This document shows, one piece after another, positions 12,001 to 24,119 of a DNA stretch of 64,000 nucleotides. The position numbers were made by a program, and so were the translations under genes. The DNA is from Baylisascaris procyonis (Eukaryota > Nematoda > Chromadorea > Rhabditida > Ascarididae): the NCBI GenBank assembly GCA_037389465.1, contig JAZARR010000039.1, forward strand, positions 1-64,000, read 5' to 3'. Every line of letters starts with the position of its first letter. Positions within the stretch are counted from its first letter, which is position 1. Below the pieces are notes generated by a model, which ran no database searches, had not been told where the DNA came from, and saw only the letters and a program-made list of their open reading frames with translations.

Positions 12001-15000
12001 TGCTCCTTGATGTATCTCCAATTCATTATTGCCGTAGCATCATTTCTCTTTTGAAAGAGGCCGTTATTATCAATATGTGGTAACTGGATTCGTCAAGGTG
12101 GAAAAGCGGTGGAGATTTTCTTGGTAGCGAGTGAGTGGAATGTGATAACGCGTTCCACTATATATAGCATGTTACGCCACTCAACAACGCCGCGTATACT
12201 AAGTTTGCCACGTTTGGCGATGGTCTACAGGTTTCATTCCCTTCCAAAAATACAGAATGACTTAGAAGTGACTTCATGCTGCGCAGAAGTGTTTTTCATT
12301 CAGCTTACTCCACATTGACCGAAAAAAAATGATGCAGAAGAGCTTGTTGAATGGGTTGATTTATTATCTTTTAAAAGTACCTAGATCGCCGTCAAATTTC
12401 ATCACTGAAGTATAGTAGATCGAGATACCGCAAATGATATGATTTCTGACTTTTGTTTCGCCTTCTCAAAAGATGTTAGTGGTATTATTTTTATTGTCCG
12501 TTCTTCATATCAAGAGAACTACACATTTTATTCATTTAGCCGTCTGTTGATGCACAAATATGAAGTTCTTTTCGCGTACGCGCCATGTAGCCGCCAATCA
12601 GTTTACTTAATTTGCCGATTTGCAATTCGAATTCAATGCTATTGAAGAAGCATTCATGTACCTGTGAAAATTCCTGTCCTATTTTGGCTAGCAAAACCGT
12701 GGATTTTGAGAATTTTGGAATTTCAAATGGGATGGATGTCAAGCGTCCTGAAGATTTCGAGTATTTTAATTAATCATGTGATCAACATGGGCGCAATAAA
12801 TATGTTAATGGGTGTTGCACAAAAGTGTCTGCGATCAGCGGAATATTTCGATTTCATAAGAAGTGTCTTCTTATAAAAGTTTCTGAGGTACACCTGAATC
12901 ACCTTCTCAATTTAGGGAATGTCGCTGTGCATTGTCATGCAGGACTAGGACGAACTGGAGTTGTTATTGCGTCATATTTGGTTTGGAGGTATCACCTCTC
13001 GGCGGACGAAGCTATTAACTACGTCAGGGAAAAACGGTAAAGCGACAAACAATATTTTATAATTTTGAAAAATTCTCACAATTCAAATTCGTTAATGAAT
13101 TTTGTACTTTTTTTTGGTGTTAAGCCAGCCGGCTGGAATTAACGAATGAGCTTCTCTATTGCTTCTATGAATGTTCGCATAAAACACAACGCGAGAAATA
13201 TTCCACTATAAAATGAAAATTTGAAGAATGCCGAATGTAACGAAACTCATAACTATGCAGGAAATCTTGTCGCTTATGGGCTGTCATACAAAATTTCATT
13301 TCAGTTTATAAAAATGGAAAGCTTCAATATGGTATTTAAATGTGTTGCATTTAGCGTATTTCACATATTGTGCATTTCTTTCGGATACTAGCGTTGCATA
13401 AGAGATGTGGCGGTCTCTCTTTTATATGGCGTGAAATGCTTGAGAGAAATTGCGATCAGCTTGCATTCTCAGATTTGTTTTCTGTACTTGCGATCCTTCA
13501 ACTTAGTATTAACAGTGAATCTGAAAGATCTTACAGGTCGAATTCAGTGCAGAGCCCTGCACAGGTCGAACTGGTTAAAACGTTTTGGTCTTTCCTACTA
13601 AACGACGCGAGAGTGATACCAACAGAAGGAACTTTATCACTATGCGATTATCTTCAGCTGCAAGAAAAGGTTCTATGCAATTCGGAGGCGCGTCGTTACA
13701 ACCACATTCCTAAGGTAAATGCAGTTTTCTGAAAGTCGGTGAGCATTTTAATTACGTTATTTTATTTGGTGTAGAAACGAGCGGATGGGTCACACGCTCT
13801 CCAGGATGGGGTTTTTGATTGCTTCTAGTGCTGAAGACACGTTTCAGGGAATGCTGGCTAAGAGCAGCGTTACTTGTGACCATATTAGAGGGCCTCGTTG
13901 TTCATATTCCTAGGAATTTATAGGTCAGCAGTCTGCTACAAATGAAATAGAACCAATTCACTCGCGAGATAGGCACGTAAAGGCGTTTTTACAACAGCAC
14001 ATAAAGCAACGTTGAAAATGAAGAATGCGTTTAACGATCGTGAAGAGAGTGTCTATACTACCGTCAATAAAATCCTGATCGGCGAAACGTGCAGCGAAAG
14101 TTTCAAATGCTTGGCCATTGATGAGTCATGTGGCTCACGACAGTTTTCAGCATTTCGAATATCGGCCATTCCCATTCCGCTGAAGTTTGTCTGCTCAGTA
14201 TAGAGCTTTCTAAGGGTAAAGTGGCCCGTCAGCCGAAGAGCGCGTCCTGTTCTACTATCACTCCGAACAGTTTGTGGTTATGAGTTGAACCTTCTCTTGG
14301 AAGTATATGCCCAAAAATTTTCCGAATAGGATATCGAAATGGCTCTCAGCAGTTTTAAAGCCAAGGTCCAGCTCGGCTATGAGGCATCAACATTTTTAAG
14401 ACTTTAAAAGGCGACAGTCTGGATATGGCAACCATAAAGCAGGAATTGTTATGCGAGCCGTAATGCGAACTGCTGTGGGATGCATCCTTTCAGGTTGTCC
14501 ATCTTATTGGTGCTGTTCTTCTGGAAAGTATTTTCTCGCAGCCTGACCCTTCGAATATGAAGTCGCAGCATTTCACAGCATCCTTGCAACGATGTAAGCT
14601 ACACTGTGTTATCGGTGGAGGCGACTGTTCCAAGTATTTTGGACTTGAGAGGTAAAAGTGTTATAAGATAGCAAATTTTACACATGGTTGCCAATGTTAT
14701 TTGAATTAGATATTGTACCTGCTTTGTAGCATGCAGTGTGTTATTTCTTAGTTGGGAAATGTCCAGGCAGCTGACGCAGCAGCGGACGAAGAAACTGCAC
14801 GAGGCCTTAGTGAAAAGAAGTTAGAGTATTTACGATTCATGAGAAAATCCCTGATTTCTTTCTTTTGCTGTGGCTCTTTTTTGCTGTATTGAGGAAGTAT
14901 AGTGACTGATTATCATTACTATGCATCTTTGGACAGCCAGCGGTCGGAATGATGCATTTCAACTGCTAACTGCTTGCTCATCATTCGTCTTACTTGCTAG

Positions 15001-16120
15001 GTCTCTGCAATCTATGACTGCTTTTGTCCGAAAACATTCTTTTGGCGGTTGATGCTTTACTTCAGGGATAAAGAAAATAATTGAAACGTTGCAAATGAGG
15101 TATTTTTTAAGGAAAGTACCAACAACAGAAATCGCTCAACAAATATGCAGTTTACTAAGGCAAGAAAACGACGAGCAAATGGATGCCGAACTTAACACCA
15201 GCTTGACGAACGGCATGTTCAATATGGTCGACGCTAAAGTTTTCATCGAGGAACATATGCGTGGGCGTACCCATTTCGCGCTTTATGTATTGCACAGATT
15301 TATGTTATCGCTCAAGAAACCCATCGCATCGCAGCACAATATTGTACGTGCATTCTGCACTGATGGTGATGCACCTGTTGAGGTAAACGCTATGCACATC
15401 ATTTCGATTCCACAGATCAAGTCCTGCTATTTTTGTGGCACTCAGAGTTGAACTGCGCGGGACATGTTCCGAGCCTTTACAACAATCAAAGATATGTTCG
15501 TTTTCAGTGAGCAACTTTTGTTACTTGTAAAGGTTTTCGGTCATATGCTGAGGCAAGCTGGCAAGGGTAATAAGAATGACGATGGGATCATGCGGAATGG
15601 AGTCGTTTTGGGAGTTATAGATTGGTTTGATGCCTATTGGACAGGAGGAAATGGGGAGTGGGAGGAGGATGATCCTTTGTTAAGAGGCGACGATGGAGGA
15701 GAGAGAAAATACCAGTCTAATTTCTTTAACGCTTGAAAATAGCGTTAATTCGTTGTACACACAAAAAAATTGTCTCTTCATGCTATTTCTATCATTTTAT
15801 TGATACCTGAAATTTCACATACGAATCGAAGCCCAAATAAGTTTCCTTCATTGGCGCCGTCTCACAAGAAAGAGGCAGAAGGGAGGCTCACATGTTTCCA
15901 TTTCTTTCGTTCAAATCACTGAGATTATCATTGAATTCAGGCCTGGCAGTGCCTTTTCTACGCTCTGCTCAGCTTGGTATCGCTCCTATGTTATGACAGT
16001 TGCACTACGGCTGCTCAGTTATTGGCACTCTGGTATACTGGTGAAAACACGAACGAAGTAAGTGCTCAAATCGATTCATACCTTCAGAGGACCGTTCAAC
16101 TAATCAAAAATGTCTCGTGA
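9042..16120 (+). CDS. PTPDC1-like dual-specificity/tyrosine phosphatase
   Basis: Cytoplasmic cysteine phosphatase of the PTPDC1 family; the vertebrate protein has been tied to cytokinesis and cilium length. Exons: about 9042-9265, 9756-9836, 10362-10477, 11536-11631, 12916-13036, 13537-13714, 14494-14651, 14767-14819, 15066-15382 and 15941-16120 (TGA). All nine junctions keep phase, giving about 507 codons. Family landmarks in order: the NCKYCSC / QQAIRGIYSSW N-terminal block, AMARPT, IRTIINMQTVGEHA, IYFYNFNWPDFG (the WPD general-acid loop), HCHAGLGRTG (the CX5R active site, Cys near residue 178), YEAR-like EARRYNHIPK, VVHLI, then the C-terminal helical region ending near TVQLIKNVS. The 5' start is unresolved: the first exon is open from 9042 but has no ATG, so an upstream exon is expected. 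Catalytic Cys, Arg and Asp are all present, so the enzyme should be active. Several donors are GTT-type, weaker than consensus. Confidence 0.9.
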
Positions 16121-16124
16121 GTGT

Positions 16125-16368
16125 AATAAATACGATGTTCTTGTTTCTGTAAGTACCGCATTCTTGGACTTGTCCATTTCGTTTAGCAACGTTTGCGTTA
16201 GAGTCCTGAGAAATGGAATCAAGAAAGCTAGTGTGCTGGCTTCGATTCCAATAGCAACTTTTATTTCTTTTATTTCCTATCCGAATGGTCTCATGATTTT
16301 CTTCTTCTCCAAAAAAAAAAAAAAAAAAAACGCTGACTGAAGCCGGTTCGCGTTGAGTGTGTAATAAA
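16125..16368 (+). terminator. Polyadenylation signals of the phosphatase gene
   Basis: AATAAA occurs at 16125-16130, only 4 nt after the TGA, and again at 16363-16368. The first is very close to the stop, so the second is the more ordinary candidate. A run of 20 A (16311-16330) lies between them. Confidence 0.45.
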
Positions 16369-17396
16369 ACATGAGGAATTGTTCAAGTATATTTCATTAT
16401 TCTTCACAAATTTCATTTAAACATGGGGATGCCGTTTTATCTTTTAAACGAAGAAAAAGCATTCCATGATAGTGTTAGATGCGGATGTATATATAAGCAT
16501 GTCTGAACGTGGATAAGCGCAGATCATCACGTGTGGCTGCGATGATCTGAGAAATATAGTAATTGCAAACTGTGGGCTATGAAGGGACAAGGTTTCAAGT
16601 CGATCAAATAGGCCTTCTACCTCAGAATAGACTTGAGTTTTTGAATTCCATCAATTGTGTGTGCACCCGTGATATCCTTTAGTATTTAGTGTACGAAGTT
16701 TTTAAGTTAATAGGTCATGTTTAGAATAACAACAAGCAAAAATATGTTCCCTCCGAAAGTAGTGTTTGCACGAAGAAGAAGTGAAGGGTTTTAGCGTGTT
16801 TTTGAAATGTTTGTAGTCATTTTTTCACTGAAAACGGCTAGTTTATGAAAAGATATTGCTTGCTTGTCGTTTGTTTTGTTATCGAAGTAAGTAATAAGGC
16901 CTCTCAAACACAAAAAACATCTTCCCTTTCCTCCGTTTATGCAAATTTATGGTGAATTGTATACATTTAGTGGCTATGAAAATCCACTCCTCATAATCTT
17001 TACGAACTTTCTACTAGCAAATAAGGATCCAGCTGCGAACGCTAGCTCATAGCTTCAATTGGCATACCATCGTGACAAATCCAAAAAGAAGGCGGTGTGG
17101 AGCTAAAGGCTGGGTAGAGCTTTGTCTGGAATATTGCCTCACGAAACAAACCAGGCTGGTAGGCTCACTCCCCTCTTAAGGTGGAGGGGAAGCGGTATTT
17201 CTCGCATGCACAAAACTTGTATGCCTGCCAAAACGACTTTTTCTCATAGCCGTTGTTTTGTGCTTTCCTCTCCTTCAACATTCTAGATGCCCGAAATTGG
17301 CAGAGCACAACTCAGTTCTTAGTACATGTAAAATTAGATGTTGGATATTTTTGAGTTACGAGCCAACTGAAGTCTGGCTCAGACTGAGAATGATAA

Positions 17397-17526
17397 TGGG
17401 GTGTTTTTTTTCATGACCAACGAAAACCTGTCCGCAGACGGGACGAACCCGCGACCTCTACCATTGAGCTACCGCGGGCGTTCTCGCTGGTCATCAGGCT
17501 CGTGTTGTGAGAAAAAAACATCCCAT
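17397..17526 (-). mobile_element. tRNA-like foldback (SINE/MITE-like) element
   Basis: The ends are inverted copies of ATGGGRTG followed by a T run. Inner arms ATGACCARCGARAAC (left 17413-17427, right copy inverted near 17480-17494) enclose a tRNA-like core. On the minus strand the core (about 17479-17430) has a box A-like TAGCTCAATGGTAGAG and a box B-like GGGTTCGTCCCG, with CCCGCG/CGCGGG able to pair. The anticodon arm is missing and the T-loop is two bases short, so this is not a functional tRNA. It fits a tRNA-derived short repeat or a foldback element that captured a tRNA promoter. Confidence 0.65.
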
Positions 17527-18027
17527 GTAAAAATAGATGTATGGCCGGAAATGCGAAACCACAGTTCGAATGCACTGTTGTTAGATATGACATATGAATG
17601 GATGATGTTGACGCAGTGGATGTTCTCCATGCAAAAACTTGAGAAGTACCCGAAAATTTCCCATCATATGTTTTGATTTCTGCCTCTGCAACTAAATTAT
17701 TAAGGTGCGCTGTTGCCTCAATAAGGTTAGAAAAGATGGGTGTTTCACCCTAAACACGACTCACAGGAACAAATATCAAACAGCAACAAGTATTACACTA
17801 AACTGCAACAAGTGCAGCTGACACGTACGCTAGGCGACCACTTCAGAGATCATGGTCATCACATGATCGGTACGAGTTTCACAGAAATATAGTATTTTTA
17901 GTTAAGATAACAGTGCCGCTATAGCTACTGGCTGACAACAAAGTGCTGAATCCGAAATATTTTTTGAAGGGATGTGAAATTCTATTATCGAAATCTCATG
18001 GTGGCTTTGCGAGGTTCACAAAAAGCG

Positions 18028-18033
18028 TTTATT
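18028..18033 (-). terminator. Polyadenylation signal of sideroflexin
   Basis: AATAAA on the minus strand, about 70 nt downstream of the sideroflexin stop codon at 18101-18103. Confidence 0.55.
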
Positions 18034-18100
18034 GTTAGCGGAATTGTTAAAGAGAGCGGATCTCCTAACTAACGGATAAGTAGAGCACTTTAAAGGGCCC

Positions 18101-21100
18101 CTACAGCCCTTTGTTATAGTAGAGAATCCGAGGAGGATTAGGCAGTTTGTTTATTTTTTCTCGTAGCTCCGGCTCCAGGTCTTTGACGGCGACCGAACTA
18201 AGTTGTGGGAAGAGTGCACAGCATAGCGGTGTTGAAAAGACGAGAATCACTCCAGCCAGTGAAGCCTGGAAGGGCGCCGATATCCACGGTCTCTTCTGCA
18301 AAATGACACACTTAGCAATTAGAGGCTGTTGCCGTAAATTTTCGAAACAGTCGTAACTGAAAAAAAGACAAAGCTAACCTTGTACCACTCGGTCTTCACT
18401 AGCGAGTTCATGACCACCGGAATAAATGCTGAAAGAAAAATGTTTACAAAATGATGATTATGTAAAGTTGAAGCTTGGCGCAGGTGTAAGAGAAACGCTT
18501 GACTATACGCGTAACGAAAGCAAGTACGATTCGCTAATGAAAAGAAAGCAATAGACAACACTACCCTATGTTCACGTAGCACTTATAACCTGGACTAAGA
18601 ATTTTTCGAGGGCAGCGATTTTCGGGGAAGAAGGCCTCCGAGGACGGCAACAATTCGAAAATGTACCAGGGCAAGTCATGGGGTAGAATCGTCACTTCCA
18701 TTTCCCGCATAACGACGACATAAAACACATTTCGAAAACGAAAAGGCAGAATATTTATTTTAATTGGAGGGTATGGAAAAGACAACTTGAGGCAGCCACT
18801 TTTTCAGGCAGCATGTGGAAGAAGTTCAAGGGAAAAAGCATGACTCTAAGTCTTACAACGCCTCTATCGTACTAGATAATGGCCATCTACAAAGAAATTG
18901 CAAGAAAGTACTTAATTAATTTTAGGATATCAGTGGAAGCACATCGAATAACAAACAGGTCACACAATCTATGCAAACCTAAACAGCAATAACCATGAGA
19001 CGTCAAATATTTCTTTGAACTTTTCCCCCATACGTACGTCATCAAATATTTCTTTTTTTGGAATCTCTTTTAAATATACTTTAGAAAAGGTTCACTTTTC
19101 CTGCCGCCAGTTGAATCTGAATTATAACTTTTGAGATTTCATTTTAATATCAAAACTGCTGAGCATATAATTTGCCCATTATTATCAGACTTTTGAAGCC
19201 GTTTTATGAACACTTAAATTTCAGCTATTTCCTTTTAAACTGCATCGTTTAAAAAACATTTTTCCATAAAATCCAAAAGTTGTCATGACTTCCGTTTGAA
19301 TCGCATCTCTTTAAGTTGAGGAACTCACGCATATAAGAGTATATCTGACGTAATTCAGTTACACATTATTGCATTGTTTAGTAATAAAAATCTTAAACGA
19401 TACTAAGAGAATATTCAACATGTTAGTTGCGATTTTTTTCAATGAGAAAGTTTACCGAATGTCGGTGAAGCCATGCCTATTCGACTGACCACCACCATGC
19501 TTATGGCCTTGTAAGCAACCTTCTTGCTTGAGCCCACCTTGTTTCCATCTTCATCCATCAAATCGATTCCATCAATTAACTCTCTGCAAGTAAATTTGCC
19601 ACATTCGACGTTTAAACAATTTCAAAAATATTCAGTAAGAAGTAAATTTGCATCTATCCACAGTGGCGCATTAAGAATCAGTATGAAGAATGTTATCTAA
19701 GAGAAAAAAATTACACCACACCTTCAAATACAAGAGAACGCGGCAACAACGGCTCATTTTATTTATTGTTACTACTGTTTTTATTTTTTCAAAATACTTC
19801 TTCTTTTTGCAGCTCTCATATTTAAAGATTAGCCTGCAAACTCATCCCGACTTTTTATTTCTTCAATTCATCATTAAGTTTCGAAATCGGCTTGAAATAA
19901 AGGGCGCATAACGCGAAATGATAAAGAACATAGCACATAAAACATACTGAGATCTCATCATCGGTATGTTTATTGAATTCGCCACAGCAACAGCACAAAA
20001 TGGAACTAAACGACCGACTAGTGGCGGTGCACTCTGAAACAAAGACATTAACTACATTATAGCAGTGACATGGTTAGGTCATTTCATTTTTTATTCTGCG
20101 ATCAATAACAGTATATTGCTTATATTCTTCCCGCTAGCCATCATATACGACCAATGAGGGCGATCGATCTAGTTCTATGCAAAACCTTCATTTCATGCAC
20201 CAAATCTGTGACATCGAAAACACTCAAGATTCCCCTTTGGATGAGCACAATATAAAATGATCAATGTAAAAGTAGTAGTGACTTAGTGTGCCAATGACGA
20301 AATCTTTGTAATCATATATCAAATAATGATTGCTTCGATCAAATCGTCATGGAGAGAAACTATGATATCACTTGTAGAAATACCTTAACAAGTGAGTTAA
20401 GACCTAGCGCTGCGACAAGTGCACCTCCAGTAGCACACACATATGATGCGAGTAACTGCTTTGTTGTGGTAGTTTCACCCGAACGATTCGAATAGTTGAC
20501 GACTGCATTAAATGTTTGGTTAAGCCATTGCCAGAAGATAACGCTAACTGGTGACCTGTAAATAATAAACATGTATAAAGAGTGTAACGATATAAAATGA
20601 ATGTTGATTAGCTTTAAAGAGCAGACTAACTAAGTGATAAGATATGCTATATCCCATGTAACGAAAGCATACAGAATTAGACACATTCATAAGTCCCTGT
20701 ATTAGCGCTGATTCGGGATCCCAGTGATTTCTTGCTCTCATTCCAAAATAAGAAGGCCTTGATGACTTCCGGATCCAATGCCTGTGAAGTCAGTTATGAC
20801 GCTGAATAAACGGTTCGAAAAAAAGATTTTTATGCCGACTGATGTTTGTCTTTGTTCTTAGTAAAACTTCTTCAGTATATTTCCCACTGAAGGATTCAAT
20901 TCCCTTCCTTTTCGTGGGATCTAAGCTGCGACCGTTAAAATTTGACTACCATTTAAATCCGATATATATGTATATCAGATTACACTCGGTTTGAACGAAC
21001 TTCTGCAAGTCATTGTAGGTTGCACCAACCATATGCCTCACCACTTTTACTTTCCTATTGAAAAAAGCAAATGCATATTCATGTAACCTACTCAAAGTCA

Positions 21101-22343
21101 GCAGAGGCCCCAAAACTTGCCACTCTCTAATTTCCTGGTCATATTCCTAACTCGAGGGTCACAATACTGCTGAAACCTCTAGCCCAACTTTCGAATCGGC
21201 GGACTCGACAGATTTCGCTCCATAGCCGATCGGTTCAAAGAAAAACGCATTGGTGGGAGAAGATCACGCAGTCTATTATCAGATACTACTTGATGAATAA
21301 TTTTCTAAGCATTCAGGCTAAGCGTGTCTGTCATGAGAAGAAAGACGAACTTGTAAAATGTGAGCATTCCTCCAGTAAGGATCATGTTGCCAGGAACTTG
21401 AGCGCTCATGCGTCCAGGCAGAACCATTTTCTCGTACGTTGCAGGATGGTAGGCAGAATCGAATATTTGTTTTGCACGCCATAGTTGATCCACCGTCAAA
21501 TCCGGCGGCACCACACCGCGTCTAAAACACACAAGCTGATTCGGAGTTCAAAAACCTTGAAATCTTATTCCATTTATGGCGTTCGGAAAAATTAGTTCAA
21601 AGAGGTTGCTGCTCCTAATAAGCAGCACTTATAAACATAAAAATCGCTGTTCTCTTGTTAGCGAGTTAGCTATGACACAGCATCGCTGCGATGGACAAGA
21701 TGACTGTGCTAAATAGTATCGTTGCGATGATACTAAATAATACAGTTTCCGCCACTTTCAAGGTTTGATTAGTCACAGGTATTATATCACTTGTCACAAG
21801 CACCAATTATTATTTATCATCGGAGGTTATATTCTGTAAAAACCGAACACCGACGTGTTCTCGCATAAAACTTGAACGGATGCGAAATATTTTTACAGCC
21901 AAACGTCGGAAATTTAGACTTATTCATTGCCTAGTCACAAACTAATCATTCTGCAAATCAACTTCCCCAAAGACAGCCAAAAAAACTTAGGCTAATTTAT
22001 CTTTGCTGTTGCAGCTAGACGATATTCTGATCCTGTCAGGGTAGTATTGATACTCTTGAAATGTCAAATGAGGACCATTTGGCGCTGATTACAAATCCTT
22101 TGCATTCTAAGCGACATACGGCCTAAATTACTGCGATGCAAGGCAATATTCAATAAAAAGGGGATGATACTTGTAATCTAGGACCAGTTTTTTGGACTCT
22201 TCGAGTCTTCGATTTGAGATGAACAAATTGAGTGGGTTAGTTATAGCGAAGAAGTGCCGTGCTCGGCCCTCGAAAGTTGACTGATCCCATCGCGGCCTCG
22301 AAATGTCTGGACGAATCACCAGCTGCGAAACAAGTTCGGACAT
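18101..22343 (-). CDS. sfxn: Sideroflexin (mitochondrial serine/amino-acid carrier family)
   Basis: Sideroflexins are multi-pass mitochondrial inner-membrane proteins; SFXN1-type members import serine for one-carbon metabolism. Seven minus-strand exons join without phase conflict: 22343-22171, 21521-21351, 20555-20384, 20033-19948, 19583-19456, 18428-18379 and 18295-18101. They give 324 residues, the usual family length. Diagnostic motifs: [93 protein letters not shown] and the terminal YYNKGL. No N-terminal presequence, as is normal for the family. Mixed resemblance: APPLVGR and RSQEL recall SFXN2, while [10 protein letters not shown] recalls SFXN1/3, so the paralogue is left open. The start ATG at 22343 places the family's PRWDQ block at the expected distance. 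Converges with the phosphatase gene. Confidence 0.95.
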
Positions 22344-23960
22344 ATCACCACTGCAACTATCTCCACCAAACTCGCTGGAAAAAGTTATTTTATAGCAAAT
22401 GAAATACTCTCCTAGCCATATCCATAGAGTAATCGAGTGCTCTTTGTGTACATGTGATTTCAAGGTGGCCACTGTGAGAAACAGTATGCACAAGCCCACC
22501 TACAGATTTCGATGCGTTTTGTATTGCAATAAGTGCTCGATAAAATGCAGCATCCTAGTTATAAACGTATGTAAACAAGCAATTTTCCGGTTGGGCCGCT
22601 GACAGCAAAAAAAACCACAATATGTTACAACCAAATATAGATATAAAACAATAAAATCTGACCATCAGCCCATTCGATTCCATCTATCTAAACAGCAAAT
22701 CCAAAGAAGTAGAACAGAAAACAACAAATCAACGAAGTGGGAACAGAAATGCGCATAAAACTATTGAATATCCGCGTCTCATTTTGAAGGTTTTATGCTC
22801 AAGCACAGAAAGCTAGTCTAAACCAGGAAGTAAAGATGGAACAAATTTTTTACGTAATTTGATCAATGGTATATACGATGAGGAGAAGCATTAAAGACAT
22901 GTTCCCAATTTACTGATAATACAATTCACAAGAATAGATGTTAATTCGGCACAATTCATCAGGCCTGTTCGAGAAATAATTGTGAAACCTCGATCAACTA
23001 CAATGTTGGCATTCACGGCAGTAAACTTCAGTGACCAACAAATTCGGAGAAATATAGGGCGACTTTCGGCGTCGTCAAATTACAGGCCTCGGGCAAAACT
23101 GACAAGCGTTTATGACGGCAGTGTCCCACACTGATCACTTACAAACTCTTTATCGTGCTATAACGCTCTCGGTTAGGAAAATTTTAATGTTCGTAGTAAA
23201 CAACTGGCGTTATGAAACGATTTGCTCGCTCCACGTTTCTGACCGATTTTTGAGCTATTACTCGCGATGACTTTGGCGTTGCGTACTTTGAAAGCAATCG
23301 ATTGGGTGATTTTTGAACAGCTCGTACGAAACTCTGGACTATTATCAAGAAACACATTCGTTAGCCATATTTCCATCCAAATATGAAAAATCTACATCAT
23401 CAACTCGGGATGACAACACACAATCAAATATTTCAGAAGCCGAAAAATTAAAGCATAATTTCGAGAGGAAGGTCCAAATGGAATCGACGGTATCCCACAT
23501 TATTGCTACGGAAAGAAGTTTAAACGTTCTACCACTCTCTTTGAAAAATCAGAAACCTTCAATACGTATACGAGCCGATTGACACTGCAAAGAGCATATA
23601 GAAACAATATAAACTGCCAAACGACGAATGCTTGAAAGATTTTCTCAAGAAAGCACCAACAAACGATTCCAAAAATTCCGATCCCAACAAAATACAGAAT
23701 CTGAACAACAAAGAAAGCGAATAACTCAAATAACATCAAAAACGTTCACTGCATGAGAAGCGTTAGAGGCACTAATCTAGCTGCAATCGGATCGAGCTGC
23801 AATGAGCAACGTTACTACATTTTCAGCGAAACACGGTTGAGGGAAACGTGCGGTAAGGCCGACGACAATGTTCACATCTGAAGATTATGAATTACCAGAG
23901 AACTAACTAAAAAGATATTTGATTGATTCCAGGAGATATCCAGTATGAGTGCTCAGGGAA

Positions 23961-24119
23961 CTCAGGGTAAAAATACTGCCCTTCGGGACTTATGGTGAAA
24001 ATATTGCCCTTCGGGATTCTAAAGGCGGCATCGCCCGCCTTCTGCCTTTCAGATGATTATGCACTCGCTTTCTTAAACGCTACTCATAGAATCCCGAAAG
24101 GCAATATTTTTACCCTAAG
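23961..24119. repeat. Foldback element: two direct copies plus one inverted copy of a 30-bp arm
   Basis: Copy 1 is 23961-23990 and copy 2 is 23991-24020 in the same orientation; 24088-24119 is an inverted copy. The shared core is GGTAAAAATAYTGCCYTTCGG. Between them, AAGGCGG (24022-24028) and CCGCCTT (24035-24041) form a perfect 7-bp hairpin. The inverted copy can pair with either direct copy. Probably a foldback/MITE-type element. Confidence 0.8.

Larger units (their letters stand above)
16121..18100. other. Convergent intergenic region
   Basis: Lies between the 3' ends of the phosphatase (+) and sideroflexin (-). It holds poly(A) signals for both genes, an A20 tract and the tRNA-like foldback element at 17397-17526. 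No coding gene was seen. Confidence 0.55.

Noticed and set aside
12700..12800. Apparent frameshifted copy of the phosphatase block before the active site (WNFKWDG and ILINHVINM in two frames)
   Set aside because: The true exon with IYFYNFNWPDFG and VVKVMDFAINEG is at 11536-11631 and splices in phase to 12916; the resemblance at 12700 is chance, so there is no frameshift.
17430..17479. Functional tRNA gene
   Set aside because: Box A and box B-like parts are present but the anticodon arm is missing and the T-loop is short.
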